Positions 1-13,200 are shown, counted from the stretch's first letter. The stretch is DNA of 64,000 nt from Isoetes taiwanensis (GCA_021234155.1 JAJEKV010000067.1:4579279-4643278), one strand, 5' to 3'. Numbers and translations are program-made. The notes: generated by a model not told the origin, from the sequence alone.

Positions 1-1504
1 TTTGTATACATTCTGAAATTCGACAGTACTCGCTCATCAACGTAACTTGGCACTTCATCTTGTATGATCAAAATGCTTTCCTTGAAAGCCCATAGATGGT
101 CACAAATTGCCTCAAAGCTAGGACGTTTGTCCGGGTCTACTTCTAGGCAATTAGATATGATCGCGTAGAGAGGGGTAGAGAGGCCCTGTTTTAATAAGTC
201 TTCATAGCTGAGTTGGGGGGCTCTCCAGTAAGGATCTCCATGCAGACACGGCCATAGCTGTACACGTCAACTTTTTTAGAGTAGTTTCCTTCATCTCCTG
301 CAGCCATCTCTGGGGCCATGTACAATATCGAACCTTTCTTCTTTGTGTGAATGTTATCTTTGGTCTGAAACTTTGCTTTAGTTTCCCCAAAGTCAGCAAG
401 TTTGATAGTCAACCTCCCATCCGCTGTCTTCACCAAGATATTGGTGGGCTTTATGTCCCTGTGAACCACCTCAACTCTATGTAAATCCCTCAATCCCTTG
501 GCAATTTGGAGCATAAGATCAGTTGATTCATACGCTGAAAATGGAGTAACTGTTGGATTTTTCTTTTTCTTATCCTCTATAAGCTTTTTTAGATCCATGT
601 CCATGAGCTCCATAACAATGATTTTCCTACTGCCATGGCCATCAAATTCAACTTCTGAATGTCCGAATACCTGTATTACGTGGGAGCTATTTGCAGCAAA
701 CAATTCTCTAAGCATAGTATACTCAGATTCAAAGGTGTCATCGTAAAAGAACTGTTTGATAGCTACTGGTATTGTTTCACACCAAAGCCCTTTGCGGACA
801 CTTCCATAACTGCCACTTCCCAAAGGCATCTCTGAATTTAATTTTAGATCATTATATGCAATATTGAACGCAAATGGATGCAAAGCTCTCCCATCCACCA
901 GCATTTCAATATAATGTTTAAAACGGCTCTTCATGTTAAGATTTTTAACCCAGCCCAAACTGTTCTGCCTATCAAGTTTAACCCAGTCCAGACTACTACA
1001 ATCCTGCGTATGGGCTGATGTGAGGGCATCCTGGAGCATGCTACAATCTAACTTCACTTTATCTTGAAGTTGCTTAATAAGTTTCTTTTTATCTGGTTTA
1101 TCAACTCGGTCAAACTCCAGAATGCGTGCTATCAACTTATTCATCATGCTAGAGTATCTTTCTACATCATCAACAATCTCACAAAACTCACCTGCACTGC
1201 AGAAAATGATAAGGTTTGATTTTGCAAAGTCTTTCTCTCCACATTGCTGAAGGAGTCGTAGGCCCCTTTTCAAAACTCCAAGCAGCTCTTTCCCCACTGC
1301 CGCTGCATCTGCAGACTTCGTCTTTATTTCTTCTCGGAATCTACCCATCCACCATAATTGCACATAATGTGCTGTGCAATCTACAAGGATGTTAAAAACA
1401 TCACATTTGTTTTGATGAATCAGCTTCCTGCTGCTAAATGTTGTATTAATTTTGTGATAGAGAGCAAGGATACCAACAGCCCAACCAGTTCCACTCTGCT
1501 CCAT
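1..1504 (-). CDS. DUF1221-type N-terminal domain plus Ser/Thr protein kinase, 3' end beyond the window
   Basis: Likely cytosolic protein kinase of the plant family that joins an N-terminal helical DUF1221-like region to a kinase domain. Seen: the first Met is at 1504 (MEQSG...); the open frame upstream has no other ATG. The helical region covers roughly residues 1-210. The kinase follows with glycine loop GSGSYGSV, VAIK lysine, catalytic HRDIKPTN, DFG and YMAPEM. The frame stops at 191, but subdomain XI (C-x-DP-x-KRPSF) continues in a shifted frame from about 214 to 1. The shift lies at a G6 run (215-220, C6 on the coding strand), so a single-base error or mutation explains it. The gene then leaves the window. 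Family assignment rests on layout and short motifs. I cannot tell a sequencing error from a true pseudogene. Confidence 0.8.
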
Positions 1505-2264
1505 TGATCTGGGACTGGAAGTTCTTACTGATTTTCTGGGAATGATCAAGCTGTTGCTTTTACTTAAACCAGCGCGATAGACTAGAGCTGCCTACCGTAG
1601 GAATTTACACCGGCATTTCGCATCTGATTTAAGTTATGTGGGTCTTTAACATAGGACAAGACAGTAAGACAACTCACACACTTCCATGTTCTAATATTTT
1701 ATTATGACTTAAGCCTCTAAGTCTGACTTTTTTAGCGCTCTACTTTTCAATGCACATATAATTAGTTCAGTCCTATTGCATTATCATCATGCCAACCCCA
1801 TTGAAGAAAAATTCCATACAAATGATCAAGCTGCTAACTTATCTAACTAACACAAGCTTCGCCCTTTAGCAAGACGCAATCAAACAATCAACACATAATT
1901 TGCAAATTGCATAATCAAAGGATCGGATGATAAAATCAAGCCAACGGGTACTATAGTTGTCCCAATTGTATTGTTTAGTTGAGAAAGAATAGTCTACTAG
2001 TAACTATGCAACAAAGCGTATTTGTATGCTCATAAAATATGCACCACAAGGCTGGCAGATCATGACAAATCTTCTTGCCGAACGCCTCGTCCATGAGTAA
2101 GGGCATTTGTTATATGAAGGTGCACAAAAGTGCATTTGTTATACTTGCGTGCATAAGTAAGCATTGAAATATTGTCACACACTTCCATGTTATATTATTT
2201 TTAGCTAAGGTCTCTAATATTGGATTTGTTGTAGCATCTATCTCTACTTTCTAATATACATTAG

Positions 2265-2330
2265 CACTACAAGAAATTTATCGCGGCGCCGCCGCGGACA
2301 TTTCTCTTTCCCACTCCCCTACATTTGAGA
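2265..2330 (+). mobile_element. Possible solo CACTA transposon terminus
   Basis: Starts CACTACAAGAAATTTATCG, the usual form of a plant CACTA (En/Spm) 5' end, then a GC-rich stretch. No matching TTGTAGTG end was found nearby, so it may be a truncated element or chance. Confidence 0.3.
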
Positions 2331-2743
2331 AAGTGAATTGTATAGAGGGATATTCACGGCGACCAAGCATACATTTCCATGTACCAACTCAATAACAAAT
2401 TAGGAATATGTTCATAGCAACTAAGCAATTATTTCCATGTACCAACCCAATAACAAATTCGGATTATACCTAGTAGTGATGGATGCCTGCTAGTCTAGTT
2501 TAAGAACACACATGATTTGAATCTATGTTATTTGCCTTGCATGCTGGTGCCTATTAGACTAGAGAGGTTCAATTCATAGCAATAATAGCATTCTGATTAT
2601 TGAGTGTCCTATAATAGTTCAACGAAAAAGTTAGCAGGTTGAAATCCAAAGTTTTGTCTTTTGTAACAAATTTGGAAAATTCCCAATTTTGAACGGGTTC
2701 CAAAACTGCAGATCCGGCAACACCAACTCGAGGGTTACGTTAT

Positions 2744-2843
2744 TTGGGTGCAGGATATAATTGCAAGCCCAAGGGACGTTCATATGACACATATTGGGTG
2801 CAGGATATAATTGCAAGCCCAAGGGACGTTCATATGACACATA
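2744..2843. repeat. 50-bp tandem duplication, two identical copies
   Basis: 2744-2793 and 2794-2843 are direct copies beginning TTGGGTGCAGGATATAATTG. The duplication appears recent, since the copies are identical by eye. Confidence 0.9.
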
Positions 2844-3167
2844 GTGATTGCCAGGAGACCAATAGGGTTGCTTAAGAAATGGCAACAACACTACACTACG
2901 AGACTACAATGTTTATAACTAGCATTTTACTTAGAATCTTAGTCAGGTATCAAATCGATTTGACCTAGAAAGTGCAGTGGTGCCAACTTTGCACTAAGGA
3001 ATGCCAATATCAACTAGTGTCTTGGAGTCATGTACATCAAATTCTCCATCTTTCAAATGAGCCAAAAATATATTCGTTAAAAACTGCACCTTAACCTTAT
3101 ATGGCAAATTTGTAGATGCGGGTTTTCCCTTCCAAACACCCAAAATGTCCCATCACTTCGCCTTTCA

Positions 3168-3180
3168 AACCTACTATGTC
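3168..3180. repeat. Target-site duplication, left copy, of LINE-1
   Basis: AACCTACTATGTC here is repeated exactly after the poly(A) tail at 19127-19139. It marks the LINE insertion. Confidence 0.9.
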
Positions 3181-3274
3181 GAACAACGTTTTTCTCGCAT
3201 CTTGCCCCTTATATAGGGGAGGCGCTAAACAGAGCGCCATGTGAGCAGTGAACAGGGAACACAGGTAGGGTAGC

Positions 3275-5738
3275 ATGGACCCATCAGTGGGGTCGAGACA
3301 GACAGAGCAGATGGAAAGGAACAGTGGTAGGGAAACAGAATACTTAGAGAAGGTAAGGGACTCAGCACAGGTACAGGGGGTGACAGATAACCGTGGGAAT
3401 GAGGCAGGAAATAAGAAGCAGGGTGGTCAGGGTGGTCAGGGCACGGCTCCCGAGGGTACTTTTGGGAACCCTGGGTGTGGAAACCCGGATCTAGGGAAAA
3501 GGATGGCAGTCCTTTTTGGTCAGTTGGCACAATCCATGCAGACCCAAATCATTGACATGTTACAGGCATTGGTGGGAAAGGAAAAAGAAAACTCAGAGAA
3601 ATCTTTCTTTGTCTGTGGCGACTGGTTGATACCGACCATGGCGGAGGGTGCGGGAGTAAGGACAAGGTCTCGATCGATGCATCAAGTTCAAATGCAGAGC
3701 CACCTGGTGCAGCCCCTTCTGGACGAGATCAACCAAGAACAGAGAAGATCGATGCAGAAACAAGAACGAAAAATCAAACATGAGTTTCAAGGTATTCCCT
3801 CACTTAAGCATCAATACGTCCCAAATAGACTTAAGGAATTGGAAAACAGAGCTGTCATAGGATGTATTCGCCATGAAGGGGTTAAACTCTCCACAATCAG
3901 AGCCGAGCTAGTCAAAATGGGGAAGAATGTGGACATCAAAAGCATGTACTGGCTAGATTTTCCCTTCTTTGTGGTTGAGTGTGGGAATGCACAGTCAGTG
4001 CAATTCCTATTGAAACAAGGCACCATCTTTAGAGCGAATTCGCAATTCTATTTCCAGAAGTGGAATGCCAAGTTTGATCCAAACGATTTGAAACAACTAT
4101 TTCACCCGGCTTCATGTTCTGTTCAAGGTCTCAGCCCGGTATACTGGCATGAAGATATATTTAAGGAGTTATTTGTTGGGAGTGGGGAGTACATTGGCTG
4201 GGAATCCATCCCGGAAAGAGCACCCAGAATCTGGGTGCAATTGGATATCTTAAAAGATATCCCGAGAGAGGTCAGATATCATGATTATTTCGGGGAGAGT
4301 AAAACTCTGAAGTTGACATGGAATGGACTCCCCATTCCATGCTCTATTTGTGGCCTTAGGCTACATAGAGGGGGTGTCTGTCAAGGAACTTGGGTACCTA
4401 AAGGAAACAAGCAGGAGACAAAACAACTACCTGATTTGGAAAAACAAGTTCAAGTCATCCCCACAAAGACTGTTGAAGGATGGACCCCAGTGAAGTCAAA
4501 AAAGAAAAATAAAAATGGGAGTGCCTATAAAAATGCAAGGAAGTTGAAGGCCAAGGAAAGGAAACAGAAGGAAACCCAAAAGAGTAAGGAGACTGTCAAG
4601 CTCAGATCAGAATGGAGGGAGAAACAAAAACATGACAAGATGGTGGAAAAAGTCAAAGTCTTGGTCAGCTCGATTGAAAATCCAAAAGATCCCAGGAAAG
4701 GAAAGGACCAGGTCCAGCCTGACTGTATGGTCATAACTCCAGCTCACTTATTAAGAAGTAACAAACTTGTCATAAGTGAGACAGACATTCCTCCTATCAA
4801 TACTTACCCTGAATCTTCTGATTCTGATGTCTCAGCAGGGGGGACAAGGCTTTTTAAGGGAGAACCCTCATTCATAGGGGATGACCTTAAGACCCCTGCC
4901 AAGAGGATTGAAGCAGGATACCAGTCAAGAGATGCATGATGTTCTTTTACAGTTAATGGAAAAGCAAGAGCAAATGGACAAGAAAGACAAAGTGGATAAT
5001 GAAGTAGTACCTGAGACTCCTGCTACAATGGCAACCCAAGAGGAAGGTCAAATCCAGTATAAATTTTTTACTACATCTCCCATGAACTATGAAGGGGAAG
5101 CTGGGGACTCTGAGGGAGGAACTGAAGAATTAAAATTCAGCTCAGAAATTGAGAGCTTAACCAATGATCTTGTAAGTCCAAATGGCCAAGATGTGGTTAA
5201 TAACTCTCAACCAAACTTCATGCAACCGGCAGGCCTGGTAACTGTCTTGAGCAGTAGGCCAATAAGTCCTCTGGCCCAATTCTTCACTCCAGCTAAATCT
5301 CAGGATAGTAGAGAGGATGATGGCCTGGTAGTTGGGCCTCCCAACAGGCCAATAAGCCCATTATCACCAAAATTGACTGGAGAGAATATTCAGGAAAATG
5401 AGACTGAAGATGATAATTTCTACACACCACACCAGAGGAAAGCTCAGATGATGTTGACTGCTGAAAACCCTGCTGGCCAAGGGGAGACTTGCAAAATTCA
5501 ACAAACAAATCATGGCCTGGCAGTTGACAATTTGGAGCAGGTCAACAGACCAATAAGCCCAGAGGTACCACACATGGATACCAGCATAGCAGTCAACCCA
5601 GGCCAGGATGAAGGAATAGGTGAAAAATTCTACACCCCTGGTCCAAGGAAAAAAGGTATCAGGAAGGTGCAATTCACTGAGAATAGCCCTGCTCTTAACC
5701 TAAGGAGTCAAGGAAGGAAGAAGACCGAGGTACAATGA
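3275..5738 (+). CDS. LINE-1 ORF1, RNA-binding protein, one frameshift
   Basis: ORF1 proteins of plant LINEs bind the element RNA in the retrotransposition particle. The ATG at 3275 opens a 554-codon frame. A DUF4283-like segment lies at about residues 195-275, with a CCHC zinc knuckle (C-x2-C-x4-H-x4-C) at nt 4340-4381. A Lys/Glu-rich region follows. The frame ends at 4939, but coding continues in another frame from about 4881 to 5738 with repeated NRPISP motifs, so a frameshift lies near 4880-4935. The ORF ends only 3 nt after the ATG that opens ORF2 at 5735, a usual LINE arrangement. The knuckle is read directly; the DUF4283 call is from pattern memory. Confidence 0.8.
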
Positions 5739-8479
5739 AGATAGCCACATGGAATATATGAGGGGAATCAAAGGCCCCCTCAAGAGGAAAAGAGCCTTAA
5801 TAGCTTTCAAAGAAATGAAAGCAGATATTATTTTACTCCAAGAGCACAGACTACCTGCTTTTGAGTCAGCAAACCTAGGACAGTGGATTATGCCAAATGA
5901 AGACTCAGTCTGGTCCATAGCAGATGGGACCAAAGGGGGAATCTGCATGGTTTGGCAGGGATATGCCTGTTTGGAGAAATGGGGCAAGTGGACTGTAGCA
6001 GTATTGCAGAAAGGGAAAGACACCATTGGTATAATTAATATATATGCCTCCACAGACTCTGATGAGAGGGAAGAGCAATGGCTCCAAATTAATAATTGGA
6101 TCCAGGGTCATCAAGTCAAGAATTGGCTGCTGGCAGGAGACTTTAATAATACACCTACTTGGGAACAGAAACTTGGAAAACAGTTAAATATGTCCAAAGG
6201 TGAGAGGAAGGCGTGGGATCTTTTGATGACAAACTTTGTATACCTTCCTCCATCCTCAACAAACAAATACTCATGGTCAAATAAGAGGAAAGGAGATCAA
6301 AGGACATATTGTCTCTTGGACAGGTTCTATTTATGGAACTCAGAGTTGGAGAATTGGGATAACCTAATTACATCATGTGACATTGGAAACTCAATCTCAG
6401 ACCATTTTCCTCAGTTCCTAAGTGACATGGCACCATCAAAGAAGGGAGGGGACAACATCCCATTTAAATTTAACACTGGACTGCTGCATAATAAAGGATT
6501 CTGTGAGGCCTTCTCTGAGTTCTACATGCAGTTACCGAAAATTCCTTTATCTGGTTCCATGAATCTGTTTGTCAACAGGATTAAACAGGTCAAAAGTTGG
6601 ATTAAGGCATGGGGAAAAGATTGGAATTTGAAAAAAAGGAAAGAAAAACATGAGGTATATGAAGCTATGAGAGAAGTTAGAAAAAGTCTTTTTCAAGATA
6701 AGGACAATATAGCCTGGCAAGAAAAGGAGTTTCAACTGGAATCAAAAGTCAAATGTATTGAGGAGGCTGAGGCAAGAAGTCTTGCAATTAGAAGCAAGTG
6801 TAAATATATTAATGAGATGGATGATGCAGGGTCTGCCTTCTTTTTCAGAGTGGCTAAGAATAGGATTCTGAACAATGGAATTATTCAAGCTAAAAGGGAT
6901 GATGGCAGTATTCTCCATAGTCAACTTGATATCCAGAATTTCTTTCTCAATGAGTACAAAAACTTGTTTAACAGCTACAGTATAGATGAGAAAGAAATAG
7001 ATGAGTTCTTTGCAGGAATTCCAAAAGGACCACAAATTGAGGAGGAAGACATGCTCATAGCTCCTGAGGAAAAAGAGATTAAGGAGACTCTCCAGTCAAT
7101 GACACATGGAAAGAGTCCAGGCCCAGATGGATTACAGCCAGAGTTCTACATGGAATTTTGGGATTTGATAAAGGAAGATTTTATTCTATTTATACAGGGA
7201 GCATGGAGAGCCAAGTACCTACACCCGGCAATAAATGCATGTCATATTGCTCTAATCCCAAAAGTAGACAACCCTGCTAATTTTGGTGATTGGAGACCAA
7301 TTTCTCTTACCAACACAACATATAAGTTGCTGGCAAAAATCTTGGCTAACAGGTTAAAGACTAGCCTAATGAAAGTTATCAATCCCTGCCAGTCTGCTTT
7401 CTTGCCTCAGAGGAATATTCTTGATAATTACATTGGTGCATCTGAAGGTCTTCACTGGAACAAGCTGTCAGGTCAGAATTGTATGCTTCTCAAGCTAGAC
7501 TTCAAGCGAGCATATGACACAATTAGTTGGCAATTCTTAGAGAAAGCAATGGATCACTTGGGGTTATCTGCAAATGTATACCAGAAAGTGCTTGGATTTA
7601 ATGCCATGGCCTCATCTGCAATTATTATAAATGGCAATCCTACTGAACAATTCCCATGTAGAAGAGGTGTGAGACAGGGATGCCCCCTAGCTCCATACCT
7701 TTTTCTAATTGTAGCAGAGATGGTAACCAAATTGGTAATCCACATGCAGAACAAAGGGGATATAAATTGTCTACAACTTCCTGGTGATCAAGGTACCTTC
7801 TCCCTAATGCAATATGCTGATGACACCTTTGTTTTTCTTAAGCAGGGGGACAATAGCCTTCCAAACTTTCTCAAGATGATGGATAGGTTTGGATACATGT
7901 CTGGGGTCATGCTAAACAAAAACAAGTGTGCAATAATACTGGACACAGAAGAAACTGTACTTCAGGGGATAAAAATCTTGAACAGAAGTGCTGGTACATC
8001 AATCCTTGGAATCCCCCTAGCTCTGAATTCTTCCCTCCGAGGTTTATGGGAGCCAATTGTTACTAGAATTAAAAAGAAGCTTGGTATGTACTCCTCCTCT
8101 TTATCTCTGGCTGGTAGAATTCAGATTGCTAATGCTGTCATTAGCAGCACACATGTATATTTTTCATCTGCCATTGTTGGAGATAAAGCTTCCTATAACA
8201 AGATTGAGGCAGCAATTAGACAGTTTATTTGGCAAGGAATTCACAAGGTGCCTGGGGAGACCTTATTAAGCCTAGGAAGGAAGGAGGGCTTGGTTGCAAA
8301 GATCTATTTACCCAAGCCCAAGCACTTGCTGCCAAAATGATTTGGAGGGCCATCCATAATTCCTCCTCATCTCCAGCCATGAAATTGATAAGATACTGGA
8401 TACAAGAGTCTTACCCTGTTGGCAGTCACACTCTAAGACATGAACTCCCAGATTCAGCATTCTTTCAATTTACTCCATG
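5735..8479 (+). CDS. LINE-1 ORF2 5' part: endonuclease and reverse transcriptase
   Basis: ORF2 nicks target DNA and reverse-transcribes the element RNA. The ATG at 5735 gives MKIATWN, the expected start of an APE endonuclease. Two extra bases (an AT duplication near 5756) then put the R-G of the WNxRG motif in another frame, which runs open from 5749 to 8340. Endonuclease motifs include LLQEHR, LLAGDFN and a later SDH. The reverse transcriptase shows GPDGLQPEFY, WRPISL, the D of LLKLDFKRAYD, GVRQGCPL and the catalytic QYADD at about 7810. A further shift near 8280 leads to KPRKEGGLGCKDL, the usual motif after the RT domain. Coding is interrupted at 8480 by the CACTA element and resumes in register at 17509. 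Confidence 0.9.
8477..8479. repeat. 3-bp target-site duplication (ATG), left copy, of the CACTA element
   Basis: ATG directly precedes CACTACAA at 8480 and recurs directly after TTGTAGTG at 17506-17508. CACTA elements make 3-bp duplications. Confidence 0.9.
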
Positions 8480-8504
8480 CACTACAAAAAAGTTGCCCTG
8501 TTAC

Positions 8505-8880
8505 GACGTCTATCACGACGTCCAGACGTCGTTTGAACGTCGATGAACGACGCCAAAAAGTCGATGAACGACGCCTATAACGACGTCTGCACGTCGTTTT
8601 ACGACGCGAGGCTGCCGCTATATCTTGTCATAGCGGCGTCGTCTTAAAGCGACGCGTGGCGTCGTTCAACGACGCCCGCGTACGCGTGGTACGCCACGCG
8701 GCTGGCGGGCCGGCGATGGCGTCGGGCAGCGGAGTTCTTGGCGTGGCGAGCGCGTGTTTGACGTCGTTTAACGGCGTTACGTACAAAAGCGTACCACGCG
8801 CCGGGGGCCAGCCGCGGCGTCCCGGCGCCCGTTCTTGGCCGACGTCGCGACCACGTAAGCAACGTCGTTTAACTTTTGAA
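8505..8880. repeat. CACTA 5' subterminal repeat block
   Basis: Dense short motifs of the form ACGTCGTT, AACGACG and GACGTCC in both orientations, GC-rich against AT-rich surroundings. The same motif family recurs at 10056-10150 and 17377-17495. Likely transposase-binding subterminal repeats. Confidence 0.75.
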
Positions 8881-9147
8881 TTTAACTTTTGAATTAACTT
8901 TTTTAATTTTTTTTTTTTTTTTTTTTGTAAATTGAAAAACATAATAATAATACATTTATTATGAATGAAGTTAATACATTTAATTTAAAGCCTATAAAAT
9001 GAATTTAACCAATAAAGAAATATAAGTTTTTAACGTCATTAAATGATGTCGCTTAAATATATTAAAAAAATACAAAAATAAATGAAGCCCCAATTTTTTT
9101 AGCTAAATACATTAATCAATAAATTAAGCTAAATACATTAATCAATA

Positions 9148-9535
9148 CATTAAGCATATTGAAAATTAAATGCTTACGGTACAAAGGTGGCAAAGTTGTT
9201 TTGCACAAACAACGATTTGCTAGGAGTGTACATGCAAAACAATAAATTCAATGATTAGTAAAATATTAGTATAAATAAACAACTTAAAAGAAAAAAAAAA
9301 TATGGAAAATCAATGGGGAGGGTGGTTTCAATGACGCCCCTTCTTGGATAACAATTTAACCTAAATAAATCATTAGTATTTTATTAGCGTATTGAAAAAA
9401 TTAAATCCTTACCTGGAAGAGGTGCCAACTTGTTTTGCAAGAACAACACATTTTGCTATGAGTGTACATGCAAAACAAAAATTCAATGATTAGAAAGAAA
9501 TAGTATAAAACAACTAATAAGGAAAAAATTTTGAA
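9148..9535. repeat. Imperfect direct repeat pair inside the CACTA element
   Basis: About 150 bp at 9148-9300 is repeated at about 9386-9535. Shared landmarks are TTGTTTTGCA, GAGTGTACATGCAAAACAA and TTCAATGATTAG. No coding potential. Confidence 0.7.
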
Positions 9536-9539
9536 AGAA

Positions 9540-9842
9540 GAAGGGTCTCGCCTTTTAACGACGTCTTCTTAGATGGGGAAAAAAAAATTAGAAGAAGAAT
9601 GGAAGAATTCAAGAAGAAAAGGCTAAGAAGAAGAGGAGGAACCCGAAAATGGGGAGGAAGAATACGAGAAGAAGATGAAGCATAAGAGGAGGATTAAGAG
9701 TAAGAATTTGAATAAGAGGAGGAAGAAGTAGTATAAGAGGAGGAAGAATCAAGAAGAAGATGACAAAGGGAATGGAAGAATATGTATGGAAGAAGGATGC
9801 AAGAATGGAAGAAGAAGAAGAATGAAGGTTGAAGGAAGAACA
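9540..9842. repeat. Purine-rich GAA/GGA low-complexity tract
   Basis: Almost uninterrupted A/G on the plus strand with GAAGAAG and GAGGAGGA units. Apparent reading frames here are compositional artefacts. Confidence 0.8.
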
Positions 9843-10055
9843 AACAACAAATACAAAAAGCCCTAAATCTACCCAAAAACAAGTTTAGATTCAAAAACGA
9901 GTTGGTTGATCCGTGCACATACCTTATGAAGCTTGTCTTACACTTAGAATAGACCCCAAAGTAGATCCGGCCGAAAAATCGCCTCAAAAAGCGGCTCCTC
10001 CATAAGCTTTGTTTGCTCGAAAATAAGCGGCGGGATTGCCTTTGTTTTGATTTAA

Positions 10056-10150
10056 ATCAAAGTCGTCGTTTAACGACGTCGTGGACGTCGTTAAACGACG
10101 ACACAAAACGTCGTTTAACGACGTTTATAACGACGACACGACGACGAAAA
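10056..10150. repeat. Internal block of ACGTCGTTTAACGACGT palindromes
   Basis: Several perfect or near-perfect palindromes of this 17-mer type, matching the subterminal motif family. It lies just before an A/T homopolymer stretch (10149-10195) and the tandem array. Confidence 0.8.
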
Positions 10151-10239
10151 AAAAAAAAATTTTTTTTTTTTTTTTTTTTTTTTTGGAATTTTTTTTTTGA
10201 ACACTTGATACATGGGTTTATTTAACTAATGTATCTTTT

Positions 10240-13200
10240 GAAAGTTGGCCTCAGACGCGTTGGCGATGACTTAGGAAGCTTCGACAAAAAATCGAGAATT
10301 TAAGTCCGTATATGCATTAATTACGAATTTATTTAATGTCTTGCTCGCAAAAGCGGCCCTTGACTTCTCGACCGCCACAACGGGAGGAGTACAGGGTCCA
10401 AACTCCATTCCGTCAGTTCCCCTTGCTTGGCGTTCTCAATCGCATGTGATCGGCCACGCCCCAAGTGCAAAAGACCAAAACTTAAGACCCAAAACGCAAA
10501 CCCCGCTAGAACACGGCAACTCATAGGGTTTACGTTTCGGAGGCTCTATGCTTGTCGATTTGACTAGGACCTTGGCGCCCGTGTCTTGACGTAGAGGGGG
10601 TGTTGACGCCTTGAGCACGGACCCTAAAACCACCGGAAGCGCTTTTGCCCCAAAAGTCCTCTCCCGAAGGCCCCGGGCGACGGACGGGCAAATTCCCTCT
10701 CCGGGAATGATGATCCGTCTCGCCAATGGACTTAACGCGACATTGCCCTAGGGACCAAGTTTTGTGGCCAGAAGCCCACCCCTTCTCGAAGAAAGCCAAA
10801 CTATCTCATGTGCAACACACTCGTAGTCAATTGGCCAAAGAGGTGGTGGCGAATCGCAAATGTAGGGCGAAGTGTTTCTTTCTTTTGCAAAACCGACCGT
10901 AACTTGGTCCCTAGGGTAATTTTGGCATTCCGGACGATGTGGCGAAGTCGGATCGGCATTTCGAGTCTCCGCAATGTCCGAACGACAAAACACTTTGGTT
11001 TCTACTAATCGCCGCCCGCAGACGCGCCAGCGGTTTGATATGTTCTCCGGGACGGATGTTGGATTTTTGGACCTTCTGGACTAGGTTCCTTGAACAAAGG
11101 ATTCAATGGTCGGATCTTTAAACCGAGATTCGGGAGTGTGGTCTTTAGCGCGACGCCCCGGTGGGCTTACCGCCAGAAAGGCTGCCTCGGGGAAGCTTTT
11201 TGGGGCTCGCCTCACGGGTTCTGGACTCTCCCTCTAATGAGGAGGCCTTGCAAGGTCCCGCCTTGTTTGACTTGGGCAAGTGTGCGGCCGGCTGCCCAAC
11301 AACAAAGCTGCCTGCATCGTTCTAATGCAAACTATTTGATCTAAACCTTATCCAAAATTTTTGAAAGTTGGCATGTATGTTGGCGATGACTTAGGAAGCT
11401 CACGACAAAAATCAGAATTTAAGTCCGTACTATGCATTAATTACGAATTTATGAATGTCTTGCTCTTGCAAAAGGCCCTTGACTTGGATCGCCACAACGG
11501 GAGGAGTACAGGTCCAAACTCCATTCCGCCGGTTCCCCTTGCTTCGCGTTTTCAACGCATGTGATCGCCACGCCACAAGTGCAAAAGACTAAAACTTAAG
11601 ACCCAAAAACGCAAAACCCCGCTAGAACCTCGGCAACTCATAGGGTTTACGTTTCGGAGGCTCTATCCTTGTCAGATTTGACTAGGACCTTGCGCCGTGT
11701 CTTGATGTAGAGGGGCGTGTTGACGCTGTGAGCACGGACCCTAAAACCACCCGGAAGCGGCTTGCCCCAAAATTCCTCTCCCGGCTCCCGGCGACGGACG
11801 GGCAACTTCCCCTCTCCCGAACCGTGATCTGTCTCTCGCCAATGGACTCGAACGCCGACATTGCCCTAGGGACCAAGTTTTGTGGCGAAGCCCACCCCTT
11901 CTCGAAGAAGCCAAACTATCTCATGTGCAACGACTCGTAGTCAATTGGCCTAGGAGGTGGTCATGAATATTGCAATGTAGGGCGTAGTGTTTCTTTCTTT
12001 TGCAAAACCGACCGCGGTAACTTGGTCCCTAGGGTAATTTTGGCATTCCGGACGATGTGGCGTAAGTCGGATCGGCATTTCGAGCCTCCATAATGTCCGA
12101 ATGACAAAACACTTTGGTTTCTACAATGTCGCCATAGCAGACGCTTCAGCGGTATGATATGTTCTCCTGGGACGGATGTTGGATTTTTGGACCTTCTCGG
12201 ACCAGGTTCCCGGAACAAAGGATTCAACGGTCGGATACGGGAACCGAGATCCGAGAGTGTGGTCTTTAGCGTCGCCCCCCCGCGGAGGCCGCCAGAAAGG
12301 TCGCCGGGAAGTTTTTTTGGGGCTCGCCTCCGGGGTTCGGACTCTCCCTCTAATGAGGAGGCCTTGCAAGGTCCCTGGCCTTGTTTGACTTGGGCAAGTG
12401 TGCCTACTCGGCTGCCCAACAACAGCTGCCCTGACTGTTCTAGTGCAAACTATTTGATCTAAACCTTATCCAAAATTTTTGAAAGTTGTCCGTATGTTGG
12501 CGATGACTTAGGAAGCTAGGCGACAAAAATCAGAATTTAAGTCCGTACTATGCATTAATTACTTAATTTACGAATGTCTTGCTATCGCAAAGCGGACCCT
12601 TGACTTCGACCGCCACAACGGGAGGAGTACAGGTCCAAACTCCATTCCGCCGGGCCCCTTGCTTCGCGTTCTCAATCGCATTGATCGGCCACGCCCCAAG
12701 TGCAAAAGACCAAAACTCAAGACCAAACGCAAACCCCCTTTAGAACACGCGCAACTCATAGGGTTTATGTTTTGGGAGGCTCTATGCTTGTCGATTTGAC
12801 TAGGACCTTGGCGTAGGTGTGTTGACGAGGGGGTGTTGACGCCTTGAGCACGGACCCTAAAACCACCCGGAGGCGGCTTGCCCCAAAAGTCCTCTCTCGA
12901 AGGCCTCCGGCGGGCGGGCAACTTCCCCTCTCCGGAACCAAGTGATCCGTCTCGCCAATGGACTCAGAACGCCGACATTGCCCTAAGGACCAAGTTTTGT
13001 GGCAGAAGCCCACCCCTTCTCAAGAAGCGCCAAACTATCTCATGTGCAACACACTCGTAGTCAATTGGCCTAAGAGGTGGTCACATGAATACCGCGAATG
13101 TAGGGCGAAGTGTTTCTTTCTTTTGCAAAACTGACCGCGGTAACTTGGTCCCTAGGGTAATTTTGGCATTAGGACGATGTGGCTAAGTCGGATCGGTATT

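Larger units (their letters stand above)
1505..3180. other. Non-coding, AT-rich intergenic stretch upstream of the kinase gene
   Basis: No convincing coding region. It holds the presumed promoter of the minus-strand kinase gene, a possible lone CACTA terminus (2265), a 50-bp tandem duplication (2744-2843), and ends in the 13-bp target sequence duplicated by the LINE. Confidence 0.6.

Noticed and set aside
8229-8546. Separate small gene overlapping LINE ORF2
   Set aside because: It is the frameshifted continuation of ORF2 and runs on into the sequence after the CACTA element.
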